Assembly (NCBI GenBank): GCA_018712805.1
Contig: DVGI01000042.1
Coordinates: 1-64,000, forward strand
Direction: 5' to 3'
Length of the DNA stretch: 64,000 nucleotides
From: Candidatus Fimenecus excrementavium
GTDB lineage: Bacteria; Bacillota; Clostridia; Oscillospirales; Acutalibacteraceae
Below the pieces are notes generated by a model. It worked only from the letters and a program-made list of their open reading frames with translations, had not been told where the DNA came from and did not search any database. This document shows, piece by piece, positions 28,134 to 37,194 of the stretch. Position 1 is the stretch's first letter, and every line of letters starts with the position of its first letter. Position numbers and translations under genes: made by a program.

Positions 28134-29423
28134 TTACACGGGTTCGCCGCGTACGAAGTCCCCTTCGACGCCGACAAGGCGCACGCGAAGCATTTGCCCG
28201 GAACAAGCCGACGACGAATGGACGCAAACCGGCGTGTAATTGGCGGTGTAACCGTGGAACGAGCCGTCCGGGCGACGGCTTTCCAAAAGCACGTCATCGG
28301 TTTTTCCGACCTGGGACTGTAAAAAGCTTTGGCGCAGGCGGTCGGCGGTTTTCAAAAGGACCGCGGCGCGCCGTTCTTTTTCACGGCGTTCGATTTGGTC
28401 GGGCATTTCCGCCGCGCGCGTCCCCGAGCGCACGGAATAGGGAAACACATGGATTTTCTGAAAGCCGATTTTTTCGGCAAAAGCGACGGTTTCTAAAAAA
28501 TCCGCTTCGCTCTCGCCGGGGAAACCTATCATAATATCGGTGGTTAAGGAACAATCCGCAAAGCGCGCCCGCAATTTCGCACAAAGTTCTGCATATTCGT
28601 CGGCGGTGTAGTGGCGGTTCATGCGCCGCAGCACCCGGTCACAGCCGCTTTGCAGGGAAATGTGAAACTGGGGGCAAAGCTTCGGTATAGCGGAAAGCCT
28701 GTCGAGCACTTCATCGGTTAAGTGGTCGGGTTCCAACGAACCTAAGCGCACACGCAAAATGCCCTCCGGCTCCCCTGCCGCCGCAACCGCTTCGTAAAAC
28801 TTCGCGCCGGTGTCTTTTCCGTAAGCGGAAAGGTTAATCCCGACGAGCACAATCTCACGAAAGTGCGCGCCGGCAAGACCCGCGGCTTCTTCCCGGATTT
28901 CTTCGAGCGGCTTCGAGCGCACCCGCCCGCGTGCGGTGGGAATAATACAATAGGAGCAAAACCGGTCACAGCCGTCTTCAATTTTCATATTGGCGCGTGT
29001 GCGTTCGGTAAAACCGGTAATCGGCGCGCCGCAAAAGCGTTCGCCGGTGACGTGCGGCTGAATGAGCGTTTGCCGCTCGCCTGTTTTTAAAAATTGCTCC
29101 AAAAGGTCCGGGAGTTTCATGTTGCTATTGTTGCCGAGCACGACGTTCGCTTCAGAAAGCGCCTCGCCGGCTTGCGGGAACGCCTGGGTCATGCAGCCGG
29201 TCAGAACGATGATGCTATTTGGATAGCGGTGACGAAGCCGACGCACAAGCTGACGCGTTTTGCGGTCGCTTTCAGCAGTCACCGTGCAGGAATTCACAAC
29301 AAAAATGTCTGCGTTTTCCTCCGACGGCGTCACCGTAAAGTCTCGTTTTTCGAGCGCTTCGGCAATTTCTTCGGTTTCATATTGATTGACTTTACAGCCA
29401 AGGGTATGGAAATGTACCTGCAT
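28134..29423 (-). CDS. mtaB: tRNA t6A37 methylthiotransferase
   Basis: A 429-residue radical-SAM methylthiotransferase of the MtaB (YqeV) type, which makes ms2t6A at position 37 of tRNAs reading ANN codons. The N-terminal MTTase domain has Cys10 in HTLGCKVNQYE, Cys46 in NSCTVT and Cys in TGCMTQ. The radical-SAM triad is in CDRFCSYCIIP. A TRAM domain ends the protein. GCKVNQYE is the MtaB form; MiaB and RimO differ here. AGAGGAAG lies before the ATG at 29423; a reading from 29501 lacks a ribosome binding site. Confidence 0.94.
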   Translation of the reverse strand: MQVHFHTLGCKVNQYETEEIAEALEKRDFTVTPSEENADIFVVNSCTVTAESDRKTRQLVRRLRHRYPNSIIVLTGCMTQAFPQAGEALSEANVVLGNNSNMKLPDLLEQFLKTGERQTLIQPHVTGERFCGAPITGFTERTRANMKIEDGCDRFCSYCIIPTARGRVRSKPLEEIREEAAGLAGAHFREIVLVGINLSAYGKDTGAKFYEAVAAAGEPEGILRVRLGSLEPDHLTDEVLDRLSAIPKLCPQFHISLQSGCDRVLRRMNRHYTADEYAELCAKLRARFADCSLTTDIMIGFPGESEADFLETVAFAEKIGFQKIHVFPYSVRSGTRAAEMPDQIERREKERRAAVLLKTADRLRQSFLQSQVGKTDDVLLESRRPDGSFHGYTANYTPVCVHSSSACSGQMLRVRLVGVEGDFVRGEPV

Positions 29424-29520
29424 AATCTTCCTCTTTATTCTGTGTAAATATTCTCCGCAAAGTCTCTTTCTTCCAAGCATAATTGCGCGCCGTTTCGGCA
29501 AGCTAAAATCGGGTGATCCT

Positions 29521-29931
29521 ATGAAACGAATCGGAGAATATTATTGTGTTTTTTCGCTCGGCGGGCTTCTTTACAGCTTCATTGAAATCCTTTGGCGCGG
29601 CCACACCCACTGGACCATGGTGCTCACGGGCGGCGCGGCGCTTTTGGGGATTTATGCGGTCAATGAAAAACACAAGCGGCTGCCGCTTTTTTTACGCTGC
29701 CTTTGCGGCTGCGGCATTATCACGGCGTTGGAGTTTTTCGTCGGGCTTCTTGTCAACAAGATTTTTCGCCTGCACGTTTGGGATTACAGCCATCTGCCGT
29801 TTAATATTTTCGGGCAAATCTGCCCGTTGTTTTCGTTTGCCTGGTTTCTTTTATCGTTCCCCGCCTGTCACCTTTGCGACGGGGTTCAAATGCTTCTTTT
29901 TCGCGCGGCGTTACGCAAAAACACCTTGTAA
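29521..29931 (+). CDS. CmpB-type putative ABC transporter permease / small membrane protein
   Basis: A 136-residue membrane protein resembling family PF06541 (ABC_trans_CmpB), whose function is unknown. Four hydrophobic segments are visible. The block ALEFFVGLLVNKIFRLHVWDYS followed by LPFNIFGQICPLFSFAWF is characteristic of the family. The ATG at 29521 has GGGTGAT upstream; longer readings run into the mtaB promoter region. Its last 21 bases overlap the end of the convergent esterase gene. Confidence 0.8.
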   Translation: MKRIGEYYCVFSLGGLLYSFIEILWRGHTHWTMVLTGGAALLGIYAVNEKHKRLPLFLRCLCGCGIITALEFFVGLLVNKIFRLHVWDYSHLPFNIFGQICPLFSFAWFLLSFPACHLCDGVQMLLFRAALRKNTL

Positions 29932-30687
29932 AAACGCCGCCGCTTTCTCGAACCAGCCCTCTGCGTCTTTGCCTTCGGCAAGGCCTATCCCGTGGCCGCC
30001 GGTTTCATAAAGATGCTTTTCAAACCGCACGCCGTTTTTCTCGAGCGCGTCGCAAAGCAGTTCGGTGTTGTGATAATCGACGGATCCGTCGTCTTTATTA
30101 TGCCAGACAAAAACCGGCGGATAGTCGGCTGTGACGAGCCGTTCGACCGACGCCGCTTCGCGGTCGGCTTTGCCGGTTAAAATGCCCAAAAGGCGTTTGC
30201 GCGAAACTTTGTGGGTAAGCTCGCCCATGGTAATCACAGGGTAGCAAAGCACAAGCGCAGACGGTTTTAAGCTGTATTCCGCACCGTTATAGGACTTTTC
30301 AAAACGAGAATAGACCGCGGCGAAAAACGCGGCGAGATGACCGCCCGCGGAACTGCCGACCAGGGCGATTTTTTCTTTTAAAAGGCCGAACTGCTCGGCG
30401 CGGCTTTTCACAAACTGCAAGGCTCTTGCCACGTCCTGTAAGGGCGCGGGATACCGTGCGGCAAAGCCGACGCGGTAATGCAGCACAAACGCGTGGTACC
30501 CGAGCGCCTGAAAGCGTTCGGCGAAGGGTTTGCCCTCATTAAAATCCGAAATCATCGAATAGGCGCCGCCGGGGAGAATCAGCACCGCCGGTGCATTTTT
30601 TTCGCCGGGGTAATAATCGAGCTTTACGTGCTTTCTCGCCGGCTCGACTTTGATTTCACGTTCGGTATATAACGAAAATGTTTGCAT
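29911..30687 (-). CDS. Alpha/beta hydrolase, acetyl-esterase-like
   Basis: A 258-residue alpha/beta hydrolase of the BD-FAE/acetyl-esterase type. An oxyanion-hole motif LPGGAY lies near 38-43 and the nucleophile elbow is GSSAGG with Ser113. The catalytic Asp is probably in KDDGSVD and the His in GGHGIGL. No signal peptide, so it should act inside the cell, possibly removing acetyl groups from imported xylan- or mannan-derived sugars. The ribosome binding site is AAGGAAG. The gene is flanked by its own promoter and a tail-to-tail overlap with the CmpB-like gene. Confidence 0.87.
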   Translation of the reverse strand: MQTFSLYTEREIKVEPARKHVKLDYYPGEKNAPAVLILPGGAYSMISDFNEGKPFAERFQALGYHAFVLHYRVGFAARYPAPLQDVARALQFVKSRAEQFGLLKEKIALVGSSAGGHLAAFFAAVYSRFEKSYNGAEYSLKPSALVLCYPVITMGELTHKVSRKRLLGILTGKADREAASVERLVTADYPPVFVWHNKDDGSVDYHNTELLCDALEKNGVRFEKHLYETGGHGIGLAEGKDAEGWFEKAAAFLQGVFA

Positions 30688-30714
30688 ACATATAACTTCC
30701 TTTCCGCGCCTTTC

Positions 30715-30744
30715 ATCTTACCACAACGCGCCTTTTTGCGTCAA
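30715..30744 (-). promoter_or_regulatory. Promoter of the esterase gene
   Basis: Minus strand TTGACG (30739-30744), 18-base spacer, TAAGAT (30715-30720). Confidence 0.55.
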
Positions 30745-30757
30745 GGCAAAAGGTTTT

Positions 30758-30793
30758 CAAAAACCGCCTCGGCTTTTGCCGGGGCGGTTTTGC
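30758..30793 (-). terminator. Terminator of the acyl-CoA synthetase fusion gene
   Basis: AAAACCGCC (30760-30768) pairs with GGCGGTTTT (30783-30791), with an inner GGC/GCC stem and TTTT loop. Confidence 0.85.
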
Positions 30794-30797
30794 TTGA

Positions 30798-33356
30798 TTA
30801 TTTCTTGCTTTTTTCCTGCAAGGCGGCAATCGCGTCCTGCACCTCTTTGGTCAATTCCGAAATTTCCTTATTTTCGGGGAAAATCGGCTTTCCGAAAGTC
30901 ACGTCAATTTGGAATTTTTTCATGTGTTTCCAGTCAAAGACTTTCATCGTCTTTCTGCCCTTCGGGAACACTTCATAAGCGCCGCTGATAAAGGCGGGCA
31001 CAATCGGCACGCCGGCGTTAATCGCAAGCACGGACGCGCCGCTTTTAATCTCGCGGAAAACACCGTCTTCGCTGCGCGTGCCCTCCGGGTGAATGATGAC
31101 GCCCCAGTTTTGACGCAGTTTGTCGCACAGGCTGTTCATCGTCTGCATATTGATGCCGCTTCGGTCCACGGGCACCATGCCGGCGGTTTTAATCAGCTTG
31201 CGGCTGAACGCATCGTTGCGGAACAGTTCTTTTTTCGCCATGCAGCAAAGCTTTTTAAAGCGCTCTTTCGGGAACGCGGCGGCAAGATAGAGATAATCAA
31301 TTTTAGAAACGTGGTTTGCGCAAATGATAAACCCTTGGTCAGTCGGGATATTGTCAGCGTCGTGGATATCGACATGATAGCAAAACTGCGCCATATTGCG
31401 GAAAAACGCATAGGTGTGATAGTCGCTGTCGGACTTTTTCAGCGGATACACGACATTGGATTTGCCGATTTGCTTTTTCTTCGCAGCCTTATTTTGCAGC
31501 GCCAGCACAATATCGCCCACGGTCATATCGTCTGAATAATAGTCTTCAATATTAACGTGATAAATGTCTTCCAGCTCGAGCGCGAGATTAATTGCGCTTA
31601 AAGAGTCAATTGAAAGTTCGGAGAAAATCCGCGTTTTGGGGGTGATATCCTTCGCTTCCGCGTTCGCAACTTTCGCGACAACAGAAATCACGCGCGCGGT
31701 CATATTGTCCTCTTCGGACGCCGTCGACGCTTCTTCGGTTACACCCGTTTCGCGCTCTTTTAACGCCTGCTGCTTTAACAGGTAGCGTTTGGGTTTTTGC
31801 AAAGACGTGCGCGGAATCTCGCTGACAAAGTGCGTGGTGGAAATACGCATATTTTGAATGAGCTTCGAGCCTTTTTCCAAAATTTGCGCTTTAATCGCAT
31901 CGCGGTCTTCCTGGGTGATGCCCTCGGGCACGACGAACGCATGGATTTCATCATAATCGGTATTTTCCTGCGGTACGCCGCAGATGACAAATTCTTTAAC
32001 GCCGCGCAGGTCGGCATATTTTTCTTCCAAATCGTCCGGCGCAATTTTCTTGCCGGAGGCAAGCACAATATTTTCTTTAGAACGGCCGGTGACGCGGATA
32101 TAGCCGTTCGCGTCGCGCTCGCCGAGGTCGCCGGTCATAAAATAACCGTCTTCGGTAAACGCGGCTTTGGTCGCCGCTTCGTCGCGGAAATAGCCTTTCA
32201 TCATATAAGGCGATTTGATGAGAATTTCGCCGCTGTCGCTGAAGCGCACCGACACCGCGGGATAAGGCTTGCCGCAGGAATCGGTTTGAATGTCGTCCGG
32301 CACGTTGCCGATGGTCGGAATATTGGTTTCGGACGCGCCGTAAGTCATTAAGATATTGAAGCCTGTCCCGTAGTAAAACTCCGCGACGTCTTTGTTCATC
32401 GGCGCGCCGGCGGAGCAAAGGAAATTGAGACTGCCGCCGAAGCCTTCGTGAATGCTTTTAAACACCTTTTTGCCGAGTAAACTGCCGGTTTTGCGGCGTT
32501 TTTCAAGACAAATCGGGAACAGCGCTTTAAACATCGCGGTGGTTATGGGGCTGCTTTTGATTTTGCGCATGATCTGCGTCATAAACAGCTCGTAAACTTT
32601 CGGCACGGCGGGGAGCACGGTCGGGTGATATTCGTTGAATGCGCCGAGCACCGCGTCCGCGCTCAAAGACTCGATATAATGCGCGTCCGCACCGCTGAGC
32701 GCGGGGCCGAGCACCAAGCAGATTACGCCGTAAATGTGGCTGTTCGGAATAATCGCAAGATAGCGGTCATTTTCGGTGAGTTTCTGCACGTCGAGCGTCA
32801 TGCGCGTGGTATCAATCAGGTTGTCGTGCGTGTGCATAATGCCGGCGGCACGGCGGGTTGTGCCGGAGGAAAAAATGATTGCGGCGACGGTTTCGTCCGG
32901 GTCGGGCGTGGCGGGCAAATCGGGCGAAACGCTCGCGCGGTAACCCTCTAAAACGCTGCAATCCAAAATATTAAACACCGGAAACCCATAATCGGGCACG
33001 GTTTTGAATTTTTCTTCGGTTTTCGGCGAAAAGAACGCCGCACGCACATCGGACTGGCGGATAAATCCGTCGAGCTCCTGTGCGGTCAGGGAAGCGTCAA
33101 TGAGCGCCGCGGTACAGCGCAGCTTGCAGACGGCGAAAAAGGCAATCGTCCACTCGGGGCTGCCCTCCGCCACAAACGCGACACGGTCGCCCGCGCGCAC
33201 GCCGGCGTCGGTCAAATGCCGCGCATAAGTTTCCACCAGCTGAAACACCTCGCCGTACGTGTACATCCGCCGTGTGCCGTCATTCATCGTAATCGACAAA
33301 GCACACTTCCCGGGGTGTTTGGCGTTTTGCTGATAAACTGATTCGTAAATGTTCAT
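30798..33356 (-). CDS. Three-domain fusion: acyl-CoA/acyl-ACP synthetase, acyl carrier protein, PlsC acyltransferase
   Basis: An 852-residue protein. Residues 1-520 are an ANL-type AMP-forming acyl-activating enzyme; its ATP loop reads SSGTTRRAAG instead of the common SGTTGxPKG. It continues with MTYGASE, TGDLGERD and the catalytic Lys region KPKR near 525. Residues about 560-630 are an acyl carrier domain with the phosphopantetheine Ser in SIDSLSA. Residues about 655-850 are a PlsC-type acyltransferase with NHVSKIDY and HPEGTRS. The order suggests activation of a fatty acid, transfer to the built-in carrier and esterification to a lysophospholipid or glycerol phosphate. It resembles E. coli Aas in logic but has a different order and its own carrier. 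GGAGGACG precedes the ATG. Confidence 0.9.
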   Translation of the reverse strand: MNIYESVYQQNAKHPGKCALSITMNDGTRRMYTYGEVFQLVETYARHLTDAGVRAGDRVAFVAEGSPEWTIAFFAVCKLRCTAALIDASLTAQELDGFIRQSDVRAAFFSPKTEEKFKTVPDYGFPVFNILDCSVLEGYRASVSPDLPATPDPDETVAAIIFSSGTTRRAAGIMHTHDNLIDTTRMTLDVQKLTENDRYLAIIPNSHIYGVICLVLGPALSGADAHYIESLSADAVLGAFNEYHPTVLPAVPKVYELFMTQIMRKIKSSPITTAMFKALFPICLEKRRKTGSLLGKKVFKSIHEGFGGSLNFLCSAGAPMNKDVAEFYYGTGFNILMTYGASETNIPTIGNVPDDIQTDSCGKPYPAVSVRFSDSGEILIKSPYMMKGYFRDEAATKAAFTEDGYFMTGDLGERDANGYIRVTGRSKENIVLASGKKIAPDDLEEKYADLRGVKEFVICGVPQENTDYDEIHAFVVPEGITQEDRDAIKAQILEKGSKLIQNMRISTTHFVSEIPRTSLQKPKRYLLKQQALKERETGVTEEASTASEEDNMTARVISVVAKVANAEAKDITPKTRIFSELSIDSLSAINLALELEDIYHVNIEDYYSDDMTVGDIVLALQNKAAKKKQIGKSNVVYPLKKSDSDYHTYAFFRNMAQFCYHVDIHDADNIPTDQGFIICANHVSKIDYLYLAAAFPKERFKKLCCMAKKELFRNDAFSRKLIKTAGMVPVDRSGINMQTMNSLCDKLRQNWGVIIHPEGTRSEDGVFREIKSGASVLAINAGVPIVPAFISGAYEVFPKGRKTMKVFDWKHMKKFQIDVTFGKPIFPENKEISELTKEVQDAIAALQEKSKK

Positions 33357-33396
33357 AGCGTCCTCCGCGGAAATAAACTGAAATACACCAGTTTTA

Positions 33397-33426
33397 ATAT
33401 TAGCACAATCGCGCGACTCCTGTCAA
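33397..33426 (-). promoter_or_regulatory. Promoter of the synthetase-ACP-acyltransferase gene
   Basis: Minus strand TTGACA (33421-33426), 18-base spacer, TAATAT (33397-33402). Confidence 0.65.
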
Positions 33427-33477
33427 AGCAATTTGCGTCAATTCAAAAATTATTTACAATCGAGAGAAGTTTGCCGA

Positions 33478-33506
33478 TTGCTTTTTTATATCGTTTCCGT
33501 TACAAT
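33478..33506 (+). promoter_or_regulatory. Promoter of the GH13 gene
   Basis: TTGCTT (33478-33483), 17-base spacer, TACAAT (33501-33506), 34 bases before the ATG. Confidence 0.6.
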
Positions 33507-33539
33507 GAAATCACAAACATCAAAAGTGAGGTGCATTTT

Positions 33540-35531
33540 ATGGCAAACTGGTTCAAAGACGCGGTCATCTATCAGATTTATCCGCAAAGCTATTATGACA
33601 CAAACGCCGACGGCATCGGGGATTTAAACGGTATCCGCGAGAAGCTCGGCTATATTCAGTCGCTCGGCTGCAACACCGTTTGGCTTTCGCCTTGTTTTGT
33701 CTCACCTTTTGAGGATGCAGGCTATGACGTGGCGGATTATTATAAAATCGCTCCGCGCTACGGCACAAACGACGACATGAAAGCGCTTGTGGACGCCTGC
33801 CACCAAAAGGATATGCACATTCTTTTGGACCTCGTCATCGGGCACACCTCGATTTCGCACCCGTGGTTTAAAGAATCCGCGGAAAATCCCGAAAGCGAGC
33901 ACGCGGACTTTTACATTTGGACCGACGAAGCGGCGCACTGCGACAACAAGGAAGTCGCCGAAAAGTTAGTCCCCTGCCCTGCCGGAAAACGCAAAGGCAA
34001 ATATATGTATAATTTCTTCGACATTCAGCCCGCGATTAACTTCGGCTTCGGCACGGTGACAGAACCCTGGCAAATGCCGACCGACCATCCGGCGGTGAAA
34101 AAGAACATCGAAGAAGTCAAAAACATTATGCGTTTCTGGCTTTCCATGGGCGTGGACGGGTTCCGCGTCGACATGGCGGCGTCGCTTGTAAAAAATGACA
34201 CGCCGGAAAAGACCTATACCCGCCGCATTTGGGCGGATATTCGGAAAATGCTTGACACGGAATTCCCCGAAGCTGTCATTGTCTCCGAATGGTTCAACGC
34301 GCCGCAGGCGATTAACGGCGGCGAAGGCTTTGACGCCGACTTTTATTTGCAGGGCAACCCCGGGTTTATGTCGCTGATGATGGTCGGGGAAAACAGCTTC
34401 TTTAATTCCTTAGGTGAGGGCAACTGCACCTTTTTTGCGGAAGAATACAAAGGCTATATTGACGCGCTAAAAGGCACCGGACGCTTTATGTGCACGCCGA
34501 CGGGCAACCACGACGTTGTGCGTATGTCCAGCGGCAGAAGCGACACCCAGCGCAAACTCGACATTGCGTTTACGATGCTTTTGCCCGGCATCCCCGCCGT
34601 GTATTACGGCGACGAAATCGGTATGCGCTACATAGACCTGCCGACCAAAGAAGGCGGCGGCTACCGCACCGGCTCGCGCACGCCTATGCAGTGGAAAGCG
34701 GGCAAAAACCTCGGTTTCTCCGAAGCGGACAGCGCGCTTTTGTATCTGCCCGTAGACATGAGCGCGGACGCACCGACCGTGGAAAGCGAAGAGGCGGACA
34801 AAAATTCCCTTTTGAACTTCACCCGCGAAATGCTTGCGTTCCGCAAGGCGCACCCCGCCCTTTGCGCGAATATGGATTTTGAAAATGTCTATGCCAAGGA
34901 AAACCGCTATCCGTATATCTTCCTGCGCACCGACGGGAAAGCGAAATTCCTGTGCGCCTTTAACCCCGCCGCGCGCACCGAGCAAGCGACCGTTGCCCGC
35001 CTTTCGGACGCCGAAGTGGTCAAAAACCTCGGCGACTGCACGCTGACTTCGGAAGGGCACGCCACCACCGTGACCATGGCGCCGGAAAGCTTTGCGGTCA
35101 TTGCGTTTACGAGCGCGGACGAAGCATTTTGCGACACCGAAACAGACGACATGCCGGCAGAAACCGAATCCCCCGCGGCGACGGGCGCAGTCGGCGCACT
35201 TTCACCGGACGAAGAACCGATTGGGCTCGGCAGCTGGGAAGGGCGCGTGAGCACCTTATTCTTCAAAGGCACGGTGCATTGCAACGTTGCTTATGAAAAC
35301 GGCGCGTATCAGTTCTCGTTGGAAATCCCGGACGTGCCGGTGCCCGCGTACACGATTACAAGCGTGCAAAAGGTTTCTTCAGACACGCTGGAAGTCCACG
35401 CCGAAATTAAGGACCTGCAAAACCGCGAAGCGGTGCTTACGGCGACGTTCCACGGCGACAGCTTTGACTGCACGGTCAAAATTCCGTTCTTCGGCAAAGT
35501 GAAAATCAAAGACGGACGCCGCGCCAAGTAA
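33540..35531 (+). CDS. GH13 alpha-glucosidase-type enzyme with extra C-terminal domain
   Basis: A 663-residue GH13 enzyme of the oligo-1,6-glucosidase/trehalose-6-phosphate hydrolase group. YQIYPQSYYDTNADGIGD opens the barrel. The nucleophile is Asp211 in DGFRVDM, the acid/base Glu250 in VSEWF, and the stabilising Asp325 is in GNHD. There is no signal peptide, so it works on imported alpha-glucosides. Related enzymes end near residue 550; here an acidic linker (about 545-570, rich in Thr, Glu and Ala) leads to a beta-rich domain of about 90 residues that I do not recognise. The ATG at 33540 follows GTGAGGTG. Exact substrate undecided. Confidence 0.9.
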   Translation: MANWFKDAVIYQIYPQSYYDTNADGIGDLNGIREKLGYIQSLGCNTVWLSPCFVSPFEDAGYDVADYYKIAPRYGTNDDMKALVDACHQKDMHILLDLVIGHTSISHPWFKESAENPESEHADFYIWTDEAAHCDNKEVAEKLVPCPAGKRKGKYMYNFFDIQPAINFGFGTVTEPWQMPTDHPAVKKNIEEVKNIMRFWLSMGVDGFRVDMAASLVKNDTPEKTYTRRIWADIRKMLDTEFPEAVIVSEWFNAPQAINGGEGFDADFYLQGNPGFMSLMMVGENSFFNSLGEGNCTFFAEEYKGYIDALKGTGRFMCTPTGNHDVVRMSSGRSDTQRKLDIAFTMLLPGIPAVYYGDEIGMRYIDLPTKEGGGYRTGSRTPMQWKAGKNLGFSEADSALLYLPVDMSADAPTVESEEADKNSLLNFTREMLAFRKAHPALCANMDFENVYAKENRYPYIFLRTDGKAKFLCAFNPAARTEQATVARLSDAEVVKNLGDCTLTSEGHATTVTMAPESFAVIAFTSADEAFCDTETDDMPAETESPAATGAVGALSPDEEPIGLGSWEGRVSTLFFKGTVHCNVAYENGAYQFSLEIPDVPVPAYTITSVQKVSSDTLEVHAEIKDLQNREAVLTATFHGDSFDCTVKIPFFGKVKIKDGRRAK

Positions 35532-35552
35532 TTTTTTAAAAATTCAAAAGTT

Positions 35553-35589
35553 CAGCCGCACAGCTTTTTTCGCTGTGCGGCTGTTTTTT
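35553..35589. terminator. Terminator between the GH13 gene and rpiB
   Basis: CAGCCGCACAGC (35553-35564) pairs with GCTGTGCGGCTG (35572-35583), then TTTTTT. An A-rich stretch to the left lets it serve the convergent allose operon as well. Confidence 0.88.
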
Positions 35590-35605
35590 AATTATCTTAT
35601 AAAAA

Positions 35606-36049
35606 TTACTGTTCGTTTTCAATGTCTGCGAGCATCTGCACACGTCTTGCGTGACGGCCGCCTTCATAAACACCCGAAAGCCAGGCGTCCACAATCATCA
35701 GCGCCAAATCTTCGCCGACCACACGCGCACCGAACGCCAAAACGTTGGTGTCATTGTGTTGGCGGGAGAGCAGCGCCGAATAGGGCTCGCTGCACACGAC
35801 CGCGCGGATGCCTTTCACCTTATTGGCGGCAAGGGAAATGCCGACGCCGGTGCCGCAGATAACAATCCCTTTGTCACATGCGCCGCTGACAACGGCTTTT
35901 GCCACCGCTTTGCCGAAAATCGGATAATCGGTGCGCTCGGTACTGTTTGTGCCGAAGTCCTCGACTTCATAGCCTTTTTCACGAAGGTGCTCTATCACGC
36001 GGCCTTTTAAGATAAAACCGACGTGGTCACAGCCTATGGCGATTTTCAT
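35606..36049 (-). CDS. rpiB: Ribose-5-phosphate / allose-6-phosphate isomerase B
   Basis: A 147-residue RpiB-type isomerase with CDHVGF at the N-terminus, the catalytic Cys in VICGTGVGIS, and CSEPYSALLSRQHND. In E. coli RpiB also isomerises D-allose 6-phosphate to D-allulose 6-phosphate. As the last gene behind alsA-alsC-alsE-alsK-alsB it supplies exactly the missing step of allose catabolism, while it may also serve ribose metabolism. GAGGTGAATT lies upstream of the ATG. A 101-base gap with a hairpin separates it from alsB. Confidence 0.93.
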   Translation of the reverse strand: MKIAIGCDHVGFILKGRVIEHLREKGYEVEDFGTNSTERTDYPIFGKAVAKAVVSGACDKGIVICGTGVGISLAANKVKGIRAVVCSEPYSALLSRQHNDTNVLAFGARVVGEDLALMIVDAWLSGVYEGGRHARRVQMLADIENEQ

Positions 36050-36081
36050 TGGAATTCACCTCGTTGGAGTTTTAAGGAACA

Positions 36082-36112
36082 GCACCGGCAAACTGAGGTG
36101 GTATGCCGGTGC
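36082..36112 (-). promoter_or_regulatory. Intercistronic hairpin between alsB and rpiB
   Basis: GCACCGGCA (36082-36090) pairs with TGCCGGTGC (36104-36112). No U tract follows, so it looks like an mRNA-stabilising 3' hairpin after the binding-protein gene rather than a terminator. Confidence 0.5.
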
Positions 36113-36150
36113 CGCCTTTGAGGAAGAAAAGTGGGATATTAAAAGCGCAG

Positions 36151-37152
36151 TTACGCGGCTTTTTTCTCAACGATATAGGAGTCAACCGGAATGGTTTCCG
36201 GCGTTGCGTTCGGGTCAATCGCGGCGCCTGCTTTGACAGCTTCGACCATTTGACGTAAGGAGACTGCGCCGATTTCAGCGGAGTCCTGCGCAACCGTCGC
36301 GGAAAGTTCGCCGGCTTCTACGCTCTTGAGCGCTTCTGCCGCGCCGTCTGTACCGACAACCATGATTTCACCGAGTTTGCCCGCGTTTTTAACCGCCTGC
36401 AAAGCGCCGAGCGCCATGGTGTCGTTGCAGCAGTAAATCGCTTTCAGATTGGGGTTCTGCTGAATCATGCTCGCCGCGGTGTCGAGAGCTTTCTGTCTGT
36501 CCCAATCCGCCGGCTGGGAACCGACCAGGTTAATCCCGGTTGCGGCTTTGAAAGCATCAGTCGCACCCTGTTTGCGCGCTTCACCGGAAGCGTTGCCTGC
36601 CTTACCTTCGATAATCGCGACGTCGCCGCCGGAGGTCAATTTGCTGATGATATAGTTCGCGCCTTTTTCGCCGACTTTGACGTTATCGGTCGTTGCGAAA
36701 GCGATGACGCTGCCGCCGGCATTTTTCAAGGTATCCATATCGACTTTTTCATCGATATTCATTACATAAATGCCCTTTTGATTGGCGGCGACAATGCCGT
36801 TAATCAGGTTCGTGGGAGAAAGCGGCGCAACGCCGATTGCCTTATAGCCTTTGGCGACGCAGTTTTCCAAAATACGAAGCTGCCCTTCGGTGTCTTCTTC
36901 GCTGTTGGCGGCGAACACATCAACCGTGACGCCCAGTTTCTTGGCCTCTTCTTCAATGCCGGTTTTCATTGTCGCCCAGAAGTCGTTGGAAAGGGTCTTG
37001 AGAATAACCGCGTATTCCGCCTGGGTGCCGCCTGTGCCGCCGGTTTGGTCATCTGTGGTCTTGTTGTTGCCGCAACCCGCAAAAATGAGGGTCAGAAGCA
37101 GAACGGATGCTAACAGAACGCTGAGGATTCTTTTTCTTGTCGTTTTCTTCAT
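36151..37152 (-). CDS. alsB: D-allose ABC transporter substrate-binding lipoprotein
   Basis: A 333-residue lipoprotein. The signal peptide ends in the lipobox IFAGC with lipidated Cys27, followed by a Gly/Thr-rich linker. The mature part is a periplasmic-binding-protein-like sugar binder. It matches E. coli AlsB in many blocks known to me, for example AVILKTLSNDFWATMKTGIE, AIIEGKAGNASGEARKQGA, SQPADWDRQKALD and AIYCCNDTMALG, well beyond general ribose-binding-protein likeness. It delivers allose to the AlsA-AlsC transporter. GAGAGGTAA lies before the ATG. Confidence 0.92.
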   Translation of the reverse strand: MKKTTRKRILSVLLASVLLLTLIFAGCGNNKTTDDQTGGTGGTQAEYAVILKTLSNDFWATMKTGIEEEAKKLGVTVDVFAANSEEDTEGQLRILENCVAKGYKAIGVAPLSPTNLINGIVAANQKGIYVMNIDEKVDMDTLKNAGGSVIAFATTDNVKVGEKGANYIISKLTSGGDVAIIEGKAGNASGEARKQGATDAFKAATGINLVGSQPADWDRQKALDTAASMIQQNPNLKAIYCCNDTMALGALQAVKNAGKLGEIMVVGTDGAAEALKSVEAGELSATVAQDSAEIGAVSLRQMVEAVKAGAAIDPNATPETIPVDSYIVEKKAA

Positions 37153-37194
37153 GGTGTTACCTCTCTTTTAAAAATGTAGTGGGTTTTTGGGTAT

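Noticed and set aside
27992-28297. 101-codon minus-strand frame upstream of the ABC ATPase, a place where a GntR regulator might be expected
   Set aside because: No helix-turn-helix pattern; it overlaps the ABC promoter, the hairpin and the end of mtaB.
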